DNA from: Echinarachnius parma | Taxonomy: Eukaryota > Echinodermata > Echinoidea > Clypeasteroida > Echinarachniidae | Assembly (NCBI GenBank): GCA_037951105.1 | Contig: JBAMJV010008294.1 | Location: 87,498-151,497 of the forward strand | Direction of reading: 5' to 3' | DNA: 64,000 nt | Part shown: positions 31,297 through 43,120 of the stretch, one piece after another | Numbering within the stretch: position 1 is the first letter of the stretch | How the letters are laid out: each line of letters starts with the position of its first letter | Translations under genes and position numbers: made by a program | The notes under the pieces: generated by a model | The model's database searches: none | What the model was told of the DNA's origin: nothing | Seen by the model: the letters and a program-made list of their open reading frames with translations, nothing else

Positions 31297-32037
31297 CTAG
31301 CCTATCCGATATGCGTCGGGCTTTCTGGCACGTATACAATCATCGCGTTATGGAGACGGACAATCGGCGAGGGGGAAGCCCGAGCGCATATCATCACTGG
31401 TGAACACATCATTTTTCATATTTTATCGTATGTGTGACGATTGTATTTTCATGCATGATTCATAAGACTAGCCTTATTTGGTGATCAACCCCTTTTGTTC
31501 AACCAATCAAATATTCTCTCCAAGTTCCGATTTTTTTTGGACGAATCCATGTTTTTATGGGTTGATTTAGGAGAATGAATATGTACATTTATTAATTTTA
31601 TTTCTTTAAAATTCTTATTAATCTCAGTATTATATATTATATATTATCGTATGTGTGACGATTGTATTTTCATGCATGATTCATAAGACTAGCCTTATTT
31701 GGTGATCAACCCCTTTTGTTCACCTTTCGCTTATTTATATATTATATTATATTTTAATTTCGATTATATGTCGACGATTCCACTTCGCCCGGAGTTTAAT
31801 CGAATAATTATGTTTTTCTCTCACATCTTCTACCTACTTTGTTGGAGTTGCTTAATATAGTCGTATGCAGGGGGTTCGTAGATTTTCTACAAACGAAACA
31901 ATCTAAATAAAAGAAAATTTACTTTCGCATTCACCAGTGATGATAAGCGCTCAGGCTTCGCCCTCGCCGATTGTCCGTCTCCATAACGCGATTAGTTGCA
32001 CTTGCCAGAAAGCCCGACGCATATCGGATAGGCTATG
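31297..32037. mobile_element. TIR element of 741 bp with ~110-bp inverted repeats
   Basis: The left end TAGCCTATCCGATATGCGTC (from 31298) is complementary to the right end finishing at 32035. Similarity continues for about 110 bp, including CGCGTTATGGAGACGGACAA. TTTATA flanks both sides (31291-31296, 32038-32043), a candidate target duplication. There is no transposase ORF. A 77-bp block is repeated inside it. Confidence 0.78.
31425..31722 (+). repeat. 77-bp direct repeat, two exact copies
   Basis: TATCGTATGTGTGACGATTG through CAACCCCTTTTGTTCA occurs at about 31425-31501 and again at about 31646-31721 with no difference that I can see. Confidence 0.85.
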
Positions 32038-32362
32038 TTTATATTAAAACACACACCAAAGTACGAACTAGATACACCGGCCGTATAAAACAGTTGTTCA
32101 AAATTCTGTATTTCACTAGCTTGCATGTAGAGACACTAACTAAATCACAGACATTGATACATGTATTAATAATTGTCAGGTAAGCGAACGTGGAGATCAG
32201 GACGGTAATAAAGTCTTCATAGATTTTAACTTTGTGGCATGCATGTTATGAAAATGAAAATCAGTGAAACATCCGTAATGTGCCCGTGTCGACGTATTTG
32301 AAAATAACGATTTCCATTATATTTTGTTCATGGTTTGGAAACAAATAATCAATACATATTAA

Positions 32363-32954
32363 AGTGTTCCATGTAAAGTGTCGATATTGCACAAAATGAC
32401 ATTTGAGACTTCAATCCTATATCAATATCATTGTAAAATACAATTAGAAGATTTGTGAAAGTTTGAAAGAAAACGTCCACTGTTTACCTTGTGAAAAAAA
32501 CGAATATTGAGTTCATATTTTATCACCGAATACTGATGGCCTGCCGTAGATTTGTTGCAGTAATAATCGTCCGTTCGACGAATTCCGCACAAGTGTATAC
32601 AGACGGTACAGAATTTGCGCTCGCTCAGCCTAACGACCCGTCGCGACGGGTCGTTAGGCCGCCGAAGGCCGAAGGTTTCGGCTACTCCGCACGCCAGAGT
32701 TCGTTATCGCGTGGCGCGCCGCCGGCCGCGGCCGGGCGTGTACAACTACAACAATTGTACGTTTATCCAAAAGCGTTAGCTAACGCTTTTGAAATAATGA
32801 TTTTCAATGATAATCATCTTCATACTGAAGGGACATTTGAACAAATCTAACCCTATTTTATTCTTCTCTTACCATAAGCTAAATAACACGGCAAAAGAGA
32901 ACTGAGGAAGCTCCAAGTAATTTTCGTGGAGTTAGACACTTTACATGGATGTCT
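32363..32954 (+). mobile_element. MITE family C, copy 3 (592 bp, with GC-rich insert)
   Basis: Flanked by TTAA (32359-32362, 32955-32958). The ends contain the exact inverted 14-mer CCATGTAAAGTGTC / GACACTTTACATGG. It is longer than the 372-bp copy at 737 because of a GC-rich block around 32580-32760. Confidence 0.82.
32629..32658. repeat. Perfect 30-bp GC-rich palindrome
   Basis: CCTAACGACCCGTCG is followed directly by its exact complement, with no loop. It lies in a CpG-rich patch (32625-32745, including GGCGCGCCGCCGGCCGCGGCC) unlike its AT-rich surroundings. Confidence 0.92.
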
Positions 32955-33085
32955 TTAATAAAGCTTCAGAGTTTTTAATGCAAATAAGTCCGCTATATTG
33001 CATTTGTTATGGGTGTAATTATACATACATGAAGTGTTAAGATGTGTGGCTGATCGCTGACATGAGATTGCCTTAAAGGGATCTA

Positions 33086-33613
33086 CACTGTTAAAACGCT
33101 GTGTAAACAAATTCAACAACTTGTTGAAAATTGTTTACAACCGCTGTTTAACATATGAACCATCCAAATCTTGTTAAAACATTCAATAACCCCAGTTGTT
33201 TAAAGTTTACACAAATGTTGTTTTAATATTTTTCTACAACCGTTGTTTAGAATAAATTTTAGAATAAATGTTAAACAATCCTGTTGTTGAAATAGCAAAA
33301 ACAAAAATTATTGTACATGTACTATAACACGGCAAAGTCGGAATTGAACCGGGGACCTTTGGGTTATAAGACTAACACGCTACCTCGTTGCTATGTCGTT
33401 TCGCTTGGTTTGCAGTGGGACAAAAGGGTTTTGTTGCGATGATTTTGCCGTCGAAACTATCACGTGATTTAACACGTTTAATCAACGCTTGAACAATGGC
33501 CACTTTACACAACCATTCTTTCTACAACTAATCATGCTACACTTAAGGTTGTATAAAAAAGATTCAACAACCAATTTTACACAGCGTTTTTTTTACACAG
33601 CGTTTTAACAGTG
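33086..33613. mobile_element. MITE family D with TA target, 528 bp
   Basis: TIRs are CACTGTTAAAACGCTGTGTA and its complement at the right end (22 bp or more). It interrupts MITE B with TA on each side (33084-33085, 33614-33615). The empty site ATCTAGTAAC is intact in the copies at 44033, 58925 and 63133. A TA target and short TIRs suggest a Tc1/mariner-type non-autonomous element. Confidence 0.82.
33331..33402 (-). pseudogene. tRNA-like relic inside MITE D
   Basis: On the minus strand TAGCAACGAGG resembles an A box and GGTTCAATTCC a B box. Between them GTTAGTCTTATAACC resembles an anticodon arm with loop CTTATAA (anticodon UAU; close to tRNA-Met apart from C to T). The T stem and acceptor stem do not pair well, so this is a tRNA-derived relic rather than a functional tRNA gene. 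Confidence 0.5.
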
Positions 33614-33903
33614 TAGTAACTTTGTTGACAAGTGCAAAAAGTGATGAGTGATTAATGAAATGTGTATTAAAGTGATATGATATGTCCAAACAAAAAAAAT
33701 GCAAAGTGATATTTACTTACCCCGTAGACAATTTAAAATCTGAACACTTCAATCGTAAATATCTTTTGAACGAAATGTTAATTTGACAAACCCAAAACTG
33801 TGCCGTACTTTTAGTGTTAATATGAATATGAAAAGGTATGATAAAACCACTAGAATTGCAAGTAAGTTTTGAGGATTTGGACAATGTTACTAAGTCTCTT
33901 TAA

Positions 33904-34668
33904 CCCTTAAAAAGGCCGGGCTTTTTGAGGTCTTATGCCCCCCCCCCCCCCCCCCCTAAGATCTGCGGCCGATCGCCGTGAAAATGTGCACGCATGATAA
34001 GTGAAGTGTATAGAATACAATGGTAATTTTAATTTTTTTTTAATTCATTAATTTGCATATTTATGCTAATTTATGCAAATAAGGTCATAAAATGCATATT
34101 TTTACCCATAAATCATATATTCTTCATAATTAAACATTGGTTTTCACTACATATATTCTTTAGAGCATTTGGAATAATAATGCGACAATCTGTTTTGGAA
34201 GAGCCAGGTTCTTCCTTATGTTTTCGATTGTTTTTATAATTTCTTATGTATTTCTTTGTTTTTTTAAACTTATGTATTTTATTGTTTATGTTGTTTATTT
34301 TATTTCTAACTATAATTCATCTATTTTGAACCCCAAAACAAACATATAAAATGTAAACAAGACCAAATAACCAATGATATACTTCATTTTACCAAAACTG
34401 ATATTTCCATATGTTTTGTACACAAATCACGAAATTGAGCGATTTTCGGGCTGACATGCATAGACAAAAGGTCATGTGACTTTGTAACGGTAGGTCTGAT
34501 TTTCAAAAAATTTTTTTTTAAATATGCGCAAGACCCAAAAGAAAAAAGTCACCAAGCAGCGGCGCGTCATCTTACAGCGTTTTGGAGCAATACAAAAAAT
34601 TGCGGAGGAGGGGGGGGGGGGGGGGGGGCATTATGCCCCCCCCCCCCCCCCCCCCGGCCTTATTAGGG
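33904..34668 (+). mobile_element. MITE family E, piggyBac-like ends, 765 bp
   Basis: The ends are CCCTTAAAAAGGCCGG and CCGGCCTTATTAGGG, flanked by TTAA on both sides (33900-33903, 34669-34672). TTAA followed by CCC is the classic piggyBac terminus (established knowledge). It sits exactly in the TTAA that borders MITE B. Poly(C) and poly(G) tracts lie just inside the ends. No transposase is present. Confidence 0.8.
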
Positions 34669-34672
34669 TTAA

Positions 34673-35458
34673 GGGTTGTTAAGGAACTAAACTTGTTTTA
34701 AAACATGCGTAACATTTTTTTAAAACTATTAAGTCGAACAATGTTAAAAGTAAACAATTGTAATGTCTCATTACGTCCGCCTATTTGTAACGAAGTACTT
34801 GTAACTTAATTTCACATTTTAATATGTTGTAATATACATCGTTATGTATGATACATTCGTTTTATCGGAATTGTTATTCACAAAAAGACATCGATTAATA
34901 AATATCACCTTAGAACAAATTTGTCATCTAGTTCAAAGTGTCTCCCTTTTTGTACATTATAGCATTTATTCTGATAACAGTTTGCAAATAACAGAAATCA
35001 AATGAAGGGCTATTATTTATTTCATGGTAGTTATCTTTCACACCGTTAAAATGTGGAGCATTAATATGTTTTCAGTTCTGATATAGATGTGACTGAAATC
35101 CAATACAAAGTTTTAGCTGGAATTGCAGGTGATAGATTGGTATACTGTGTCCCGCGGCAAATCTATTTCTAGGATCGAAATATGGACTCTATTACCTGCA
35201 TTAGTATCTTCTGTTATCTTAATTTTAGCCACGCAATATGTTATTGCAGGATTAGTGCAGGTGGAACTATTTGCAAGTCAGAACAAAATATGCACATTAA
35301 AACCAATAACCAATGTTCAATTAATAGCCACTTTACAAGCGATTGCAACTCTTTCTGCAATGGGGCCCTAGTCTTGTCCATGAAATAATTTCATAATGTA
35401 AATTGAAGTGGTCTATTTCACTACGTAGTTAACTTAATAAACATATAGATCTATGAAC
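34673..35458. other. Intergenic, nothing recognised
   Basis: AT-rich. A short open frame at 35123-35371 overlaps another in a different frame and has no recognisable domain, so I do not call a gene. Confidence 0.4.
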
Positions 35459-35462
35459 TTAA

Positions 35463-36005
35463 AGGTAGTGTTGAGTATTGGTATTTCCCGAAGTGCCCCC
35501 CGATATTTTTTTGTGAGAAAATGAAAAACTGACTGTCAAATTCGAAAGAACATACAATTTTAATGACAGAATAAACTTTATTTGATCAAATTCGGTTCAG
35601 AAACGGCTGAAATATCCATAAATATATTTGTATTCAAAATGTTCTTCACCGGCAATCACCGGGCGATATTTAGACTTTTTAGAAAAATTTCAAAAAATGC
35701 TCGAAGACTACTTTGAAAAAAATCAGAATAGGTTTGTAAAAAGTCGTTGATGATACTCTATTGAATCATTATTTTAACAAACATTAAATGCACAATTTTT
35801 GTTTGAAAAAAAACCCAATGATTTTGTTTAAATAGCGCCCTCTTGAGTTGTAACGGCTCTTTTTGAATGATAACAGGTGTTTTACTTAGTCGTTTGTAAT
35901 TGTGTATACTTTTCGAGCATGGTGAAGTTATAACTATTACTTTGTACCGTAATGGTGCCGGTTTTGGTTACTAAAGTTAAATTTGACCAATACTCAACTA
36001 TCCCT
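35463..36005 (+). mobile_element. MITE family A, copy (543 bp)
   Basis: TTAA flanks at 35459-35462 and 36006-36009. Ends AGGTAGTGTTGAGTATTGG and CCAATACTCAACTATCCCT are complementary with few mismatches. Interior blocks match other family A copies. Confidence 0.82.
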
Positions 36006-36673
36006 TTAAAATATGCTCAATAGTTTTGACAGTGCATAGCCCAATTAATATGCATTACATTGGCTACAGTAAGACTAGAGAAAGGCCGAAGATGGGGTTT
36101 ATGGACCAGGCGTGATACTACATGGGGTGCGGAAAAAAAAGAACGGATCGATATCTGCCTAACTACATCGTATTCGCCTGTATTAAACATATATCTACTA
36201 TAAATCATTAGGGGACACATTATATACGAACATAGATCAATTCATAAGGACATTTTTGGCCACAACAAGGCGGAATAAAAACAAATTATATTAAATACAA
36301 TAAGATTTCCTCAGAATCGGGAGAACTTGGTTCCCGTCTCACGGGATCCGAGTAAAAATCGGTCCTCGTAGTAGAGGCCTGGGTTGACAGATGAGGAAGC
36401 ACTAGGATTGGGGAATGGAGCAGTTGGTATCCACTATGGCGACTTTCTAATGTGATATGTTGAACATGCCGAAAGGTCCATGGACTACATGGACTAGGGG
36501 ATTATTTGTAATAAAACAAGCGCCATACCGGTTGATATGTGATACTAGTAGTTTGGTCGCATTATCTGCCCAGTACCCACATTATAATATGCGAACTACA
36601 GCCAGGATAGGTTTGACGAAAGTCTAAATCTACGGTATGTTTCATGGTGTACAAATTTGAACATAAACATAAT
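36006..36673. other. Intergenic, nothing recognised
   Basis: About 670 bases between two MITEs with no ORF or repeat I can identify. Confidence 0.4.
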
Positions 36674-37483
36674 GGCCCGTATTCTGGAGTCAGGTTTAGT
36701 TAAACTTGGTTTAAGCTAAACCTGAGGTCTAACTAAACTCGCCTTAAACCTCAACTCCAGTCTAAGGCAAGTTTAACTCAATTTCAGTTTCTGAAGTCAG
36801 GTTTAGTTATACCTGAGTCTAAGTCAATGACGTATGTGCTGAACGACCATGCATAGATGCAAACAAGTCACCTGATCGTTAGTAATATTTGAAATATGTT
36901 CAATATAGGTTCAATATTGATACATTTTTATCCTTATCATCTCTGTAGTTTATACAATCAATTACAAATGTTTTCATAACAATATGAGGAATCAATACGT
37001 CTTTTTGAGGAAGTTATATGACAATCTTTAAACATCAACATCTTGAATGAAGACTCAACATCCGGGCCTTTTTACATGTACCGTACAAATCCGGTACTGC
37101 GATATGCATATTGCATGCAATACATGTTAGCGTTGTGCATATGGGTATTGCAATGCATCCATTTCGAACATAACAAAACTTTCCAATAGACTATCCCATT
37201 GATGTGCAACTGTGGAAAACATATACAAACTAATTTCCGAGTTTGTAGCATGATCGAACGTTGCTTAAACCATCCTTAAACTATGTGAACACATAGTTTA
37301 TCTCAGCCCTATACTGCACACGTTAAAGTTAAACCCGCCTTAAACCTGCCTTAAACCTTGGATCGTTAAACCCGACTTCAGAATATGAAATTTCGACTTG
37401 AGGTTTAAATGCCGAGTTTAAACCTGCCTTAAACCTTGCTTAAACTTGAAGTTTAACTAAACCTGACTCCAGAATACCGGCCC
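36674..37483. mobile_element. MITE family F, 0.8 kb, ~33-bp TIRs
   Basis: GTATTCTGGAGTCAGGTTTA near the left end is complementary to TAAACCTGACTCCAGAATAC at the right. Sub-terminal regions on both sides are packed with repeats of TTAAACCTGCC / GGCAAGTTTAA. The target duplication is unclear and there is no ORF. Confidence 0.75.
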
Positions 37484-38183
37484 ATGTATTTATATATTAT
37501 TTGTATGCATAATTAATGTATGTGGAATGTAACTTTCTCCGCTAACATTGATATTTGGTAGCCACTAATATTAACAGCAAATAAAAGAGACTCTTATGAA
37601 GAGGCACCACGTCGTTCAGTGTTTCATCCGGTTCTTGAAAGAAAATGGGTATAAACCAAAAATATAATGTCACATGATACATGTTATACTGGTGTTATCT
37701 ATTAGGCGCTATTGCACACGTTTGTCTTGAATGTGTTTTACTAATGTTTAGATGTAGACTTGTTAATTTAACCAGGAAGCAACATCAATACTTGCAACAC
37801 AGTTACACATCACCCATGATACATTACTCAATGCGGCTAGGCATCATATAGGTCAAACAAACACTATACACTAAACCAGTCATCAGTTTCATACAGACAT
37901 CTATGCACATCAAGCACATCGTTTATGTATGACAAGACCAAACTACACAATTATACATGAATCGATCTTAACCTACAAACAGTTCACATCAGTTTATATT
38001 CCTAATAATGTATTTCATCATATCAATGGTGACACGCTTATAGCGTGATTCTTCCATTCCCCTGAATGAGGCCAACAAGCATCAAAGACAACAATAACGA
38101 GAGCTTAGTCTACACACAAGTAACTATACTTTACATTTCTACGCTGATGTAATGTGTGCATCGATTGATAATGAATGTATTAA
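37484..38183. other. Intergenic, nothing recognised
   Basis: AT-rich sequence between MITEs F and A with no supported feature. Confidence 0.4.
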
Positions 38184-38714
38184 AGGGGTAGTAAAGTGTT
38201 GGTATACCTAGAGGGCGCTGAACAGTTTTTGTTTGTTGTGAGATAGTGAAAAACCGAGCGTCAAATTTGAAAAAGCATACAATGTTAGTGAAATAATCAA
38301 CTTTATTTGATCAAAATCGGTTCATAGACGGCTGAAATATCCATAAACATAACTATTTGTATTAATTGTGGGGCCCCACAAAGATTCAATAATTTGGAAC
38401 CAGCCGTTAAATATTCCTCTTTTTAAAAAATGTACAAAAGAGGTTTTTATTGTTGATGATCTCTCTATTTAATCATTATTTCTACAAAACATCACATGCA
38501 TAATTTTGTATGAAAAATGGTTGAAACAAATGCTTTTTAAGAGAGCGCCCTCTTGTGCTTTAATGGCTCATTTTGCATGATAACAGGTTTTTAGTTAGTC
38601 GTTTGTAATTGGCTATACCTTTCGAGCATGGTAGAGTTATAACTATTAGTTTATAATGTTATTGTGCAGGTTTTGGTTTCTAAAACTCAGCCTTACCAAA
38701 ACTGTACTACCTCT
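38184..38714 (+). mobile_element. MITE family A, copy (531 bp)
   Basis: Starts AGGGGTAGTAAAGTGTTGG after TTAA at 38180-38183. Ends CCAAAACTGTACTACCTCT before TTAC (a mutated TTAA). Interior blocks match the family. Confidence 0.8.
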
Positions 38715-39120
38715 TTACTATTCTGTTTCTGATACTGGTTACTTAATGTTGATGTACTTTACATATCGAATAATCATTCATTAATCATAATTTTAATGGG
38801 GATACAGACATACTTGAATGATTACGATCACCAAGCCAGAGCTTTTGACGCCCTCGTTGTATAAAGGAGGTTTCGCTACTTGTATCGATACTCTCAATAC
38901 AACTGTAACTTTTTGATAAATCGTATTTTGATAGCAAGGAATTTTATAATACATTTTCTTTTCTCGAAAATTTGTTATCAGATGGATACATCCTGTTATG
39001 TTTGATTTGGATTAATGGTATTGTAAAACAGTGCTGAAAGTATGTGTGTTTTATTGGAACTGTACAGAAATGTAATAAAGTGTACGTAAATAACAACGGA
39101 TATAGAATGCGATTACTCCG

Positions 39121-39320
<200 letters not shown>

Positions 39321-39790
39321 GTTATTTGTTTTCCTTCAAATTAAATATATGAAGCACATACAGTTAAATACAAGTTTACATAATTGAACAAATTAACATA
39401 CACACACACACACAAACTTCTTCTTCTAGTATTTATTCCTCCGATATGCGGAGATCAGCAGCGAACTGCAGGGCAAGTCCAAATTGGACGGTGTAGCATA
39501 GTTACAGCAATTATACATGACGATGACGTACATTGCTAATTTTCAATATGTATATTGCAAGCAAAGAGATGTCAGACGGATAGACAAGAGAGGGGAAGGG
39601 GATATTCATTGTCAAGATCACAAGCGGTGATGAATGAGGACAGGGCATGCTGCTAGAAGGTGTACAGTGTCTTCAACAGCAAGAGAGCAAAGCTTACACG
39701 TCCTACCACGGCACTTCCCAATGACAACAAGACGACTTTGAGTTACAAACATGACAAAAGTCTGAGTGAGGAGTTGTGAACGGAGTTTAA

Positions 39791-40232
39791 AGGCATATAT
39801 GCGTGGGTTATTAGACGCGTGGATCCATCTTGCGCACTTTTACGCACGGTACGTAATCCCCATTGGCTCAGTTATAAGTAGCGATCGCAAACTGTCCCTT
39901 TCCGAATACCCGAGGAAAAAATGCATCAGAAATAGTCGCGTACGGAATGTTTGTACTAGTCGAATGGAGATCCATCAGAGATGTTTACGAGCGAAAATAT
40001 CACGTAACACGCTTAACCGCAACCGACTTCAAAGCGCCGCCGTAAGATGCCTAGGTGACAGCGTGAGAAATTTGTTTGCTGCATGCAATTTCATAAGAAG
40101 GCCTTTATTCAGATATTTCGAAGCAATTCTCTTCGATCGATCCAACACATATCGTGAGTTTACCTCGAGAGATTACGGTGGAGTCGAGTTGGAATTTGCT
40201 GACTACCCTTTATAACCCACGCATATATGCCT
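39791..40232. mobile_element. MITE family G, 442 bp, open across almost its whole length
   Basis: Ends AGGCATATATGCGTGGGTTA and TAACCCACGCATATATGCCT are exact complements over at least 20 bp. TTAA flanks both sides (39787-39790, 40233-40236). A 149-codon frame starts outside at 39766 and ends in the right TIR. It is Arg- and Ser-rich with no domain I recognise and is probably chance. Confidence 0.82.
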
Positions 40233-40329
40233 TTAACTGCAAAACGCAGATGTGAAGGCAACGAAGACGGATACAGAAGACACAAACATACACACAGATC
40301 CAACCCCCTTCCTTTTTCGTTCTACATGT

Positions 40330-41740
40330 GTGTGTATACTATATCAACATCGATTGTATGTATCATATAACATTTACAAGAACTTATAGATTACATATTC
40401 TATTGAAAACTTACTCTCTATTCATAATTGGTGGTGGAATTTGCAAATAAGTGCGATTTTCACTGTATCAACCTCTTATCAGTGTATCTCAACATTACTG
40501 GCATTATAACCAAATAGATTACGAATACATTCAATGAGTGATAACCTTTCAAAGCACTTTTTTCAAAATAGGTTTCGTTATGTAAAATGAAGTCCACTTA
40601 AATCGAAACTCTCAACATACTTGTCCTATTGTGACAAATCATATTCATACAATAAAGTGTTTTCGTAGAAGTACCTATAAATCATATGAAGGATAAAGGT
40701 GAGACATTGCAGCCTGCGTATACTACTTTTAAACAATGAAAGGATTTTTGATATCGAGGTTATTAGATTTGTTGGACTTAAGACATTAGCCTCTCAGGAT
40801 AGCTTTAAAATAGATATTAAACTAATGCATACTTTCATTCATAAATGTATCTTATCGCACACGTCATGGCGACACCTTGCACCGGTTTTTACCTCCTAAA
40901 TGTTTACCTCTGACAATGTTACCTTTGGCATTTTGCAAAGCCATTACTGAAATATTGATGTGTATCCGCGATGCATTTTTCAAAAGGGGGCAGAGCAGAC
41001 CAGGTGGCAACTTTCTCACATAGGAGTAGGTGTGGGCAGACTGGGGGTACACCAGTCATGTGGCGTATAGTCAATTAACAGACAAACATGGCAAACGGGA
41101 GACATAGTTATGAATGTAACAACAGGGAAGGCAGGCGTGATGTAAACATAACACAAACATACATTCTCCCCTACACAATTACTCATAATGTATTAAGCGA
41201 GACGTTATTAAAAATGATGTCCTACCACTAATATTTCTACAGTTATTTTGTCCCTTAGTGTGAACATCAGACACATCCATCACTCCATAGCTGATTAAGC
41301 TTAGGTTGAAGACAACATGACCCAATGTGAAAAGGCACAAGAACTTGCGCATGTCTGTATATTGTTGTGAAATAGCAAAAGTGGTTGAATCCAGCCAGTT
41401 TGACTTTCTTTGGCACTTGTTAAATTCATTTAATTTAATTGCAATACAGTTCACTTTGACATTTTTAAAAAATTTTAAATAACTGCGGTAAAATATTACT
41501 TTTGCGAATTTCGGAATGTGGTCAATTTACAATTCATGCTCAGTCAGCCATGAAGTAATGGATACCTTTTATTTGTACAGTTTTCCTAGCTCTAGCATAG
41601 ACATTAGCACGACAGCATCGTGAACCAATTCTAAGTTTTGAAATCAAGAGGATTTGTTTAGGATGATAATATGGGATGCCATAATACACTTGCATAATAC
41701 ATTTATGCACCCCTATGTGCATAGCCTTGTCCCTATACAA
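40330..41740. repeat. Module alpha, copy 1
   Basis: Non-coding block also found near 47440-49690 and 58025-59925. Diagnostic strings are TATTGAAAACTTACTCTCTA, TTATCGCACACGTCATGGCG, TTTACCTCCTAAATGTTTAC and GGTGTGGGCAGACTGGG. No gene is recognised. Confidence 0.8.
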
Positions 41741-41745
41741 GCTCT

Positions 41746-41824
41746 CCTAAGAGTGCAGACGTACACCCTGACTAGGGGTGCACATTGTGCACCCCTGCCT
41801 GGGGTGTACGTCTGCACTCTTAGG
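41746..41824. repeat. 79-nt near-perfect hairpin
   Basis: A 23-base outer arm (41746-41768) is exactly complementary to 41802-41824. A 5-base internal loop follows on each side, then an 11-base stem AGGGGTGCACA / TGTGCACCCCT with one unpaired T at 41785. It lies at the alpha-beta junction of the first module set only. Confidence 0.93.
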
Positions 41825-43120
41825 GGCTAGCTATTAAAGAAACGTTTTAGACATGATACACAATCCAGAACGATATATGGAATAATCAAGTGTCATATTT
41901 CCATAGGAATGTGTTCAGAGTCGGGGAAGTAAATGCTGTTTTCTCAAAAGTTAACAAAGTGGATTTAGTGCCGATTGGAATTAGGCTTCTTTTTAGTTCT
42001 GAGTAGTATGTTTATTTGCTAACAATTGTAATTCATCACTACTACATTTTCTTAAGTTCTTAGTTCCATTGTTGGCTGGAATTAAATCAAACATAATTTT
42101 ACAGAGGTATGTTGGAAAGAATGGGATTTTCGTGTTATTTTATCAAAAGGCCATTACTCTGACAGAGGCTGCTTTTAGTAAATCCCTTTAATTCCATCCC
42201 CGATGCGTCATGTTAATTATATGTCAGCATTTCTAGTAATCTAATTGTAGCTTTTAGAGTTTATTTAGACAGGTTGGTATTATGCTTACTTTTAATTTAA
42301 AGAGTTTGCATACCTCGCATGTTATGTATTATTGTTTGTTGTATGTATGAAGATTTACTATTTTTAAAAATCTTACAAATAAAGGTAATCCTTGTCTCAT
42401 ATGAGTCACATTTTCGTTAAGATAACGCACATAAGTCAATTACAGGGTGACTGAGGTTTTCAAACTTGTAGATGGCAGCAAGCATCATTCTAGTCCACGT
42501 CGGGTGGATTGCAGCGATAGGCAGCGACAGCTGATAATATAAATTATGTCCACGATGCTTATTCATCATGTGACACAAGGCAGGGACATTCAATTAGTTA
42601 CAAAATGGCAGAAGAAAATGGGGAACAATAACATTTATTGATATGTTTTTATTTTTTATAATTGATCTCGAGTTATTGATATAAAAAAATTGTATACTGA
42701 TACTTACGAGGAATACATTGTAATGTTAAACTGAATTAGCTCAGAAAATGTGTTTTTTTACACATTTTTTATTGTACTAATTTCACAAAGTATCACAATG
42801 CATAAACAGAGTAAATACAAGGTCGTGAAGTAATTAATACAATTTTCTTTGCCGTGAGTGAATTGAGATTTGGATTGATTAAGAGACAAGCAAATTACTG
42901 TGGCACACCTTCATGTATATTGTTTTGTTTAAAAGATATTATTTTGTATAATTGCCACAGTAAAGTTTGTTTTGTATCAATGGTTCTTGATTTAGTTCTT
43001 GGTGTATTTCCCTCCCAAACTTTTCAGGCCGAATTTAGGAACCGGGAGGTTATTAAATTAATACATTAATTGAAACCATTCTGTATTTTAAATCAGCGAT
43101 AAATAACCTTTTTAACGTAC
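41825..43120. repeat. Module beta, copy 1
   Basis: Starts GGCTAGCTATTAAAGAAACG. It recurs at 50010 (with a Helentron-like insertion) and 60415 (with a MITE). It holds the empty sites ATGCTTATTCATCATG (42557-42572) and GGTTATTAAATTAATAC (43048-43064). No gene is recognised; ATGGCAGAAGAAAATGGGG near 42605 stops after eight codons. Confidence 0.85.

Larger units (their letters stand above)
33077..33899 (+). mobile_element. MITE family B, copy 1, interrupted by MITE D
   Basis: The left end AGGGATCTA follows TTAA at 33073-33076. The right end GACAATGTTACTAAGTCTCT precedes TTAA at 33900-33903. The family sequence AGGGATCTAGTAACTTTG is split after CTA by the element at 33086. Confidence 0.82.

Noticed and set aside
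33331-33402. A functional tRNA gene
   Set aside because: Acceptor and T stems do not pair properly and the sequence is inside a MITE, so it is listed only as a relic.
35123-35388. Two overlapping open frames of 82 and 68 codons with a hydrophobic stretch
   Set aside because: They overlap in different frames and have no domain, and the region lies between MITEs. Chance is the simpler explanation.
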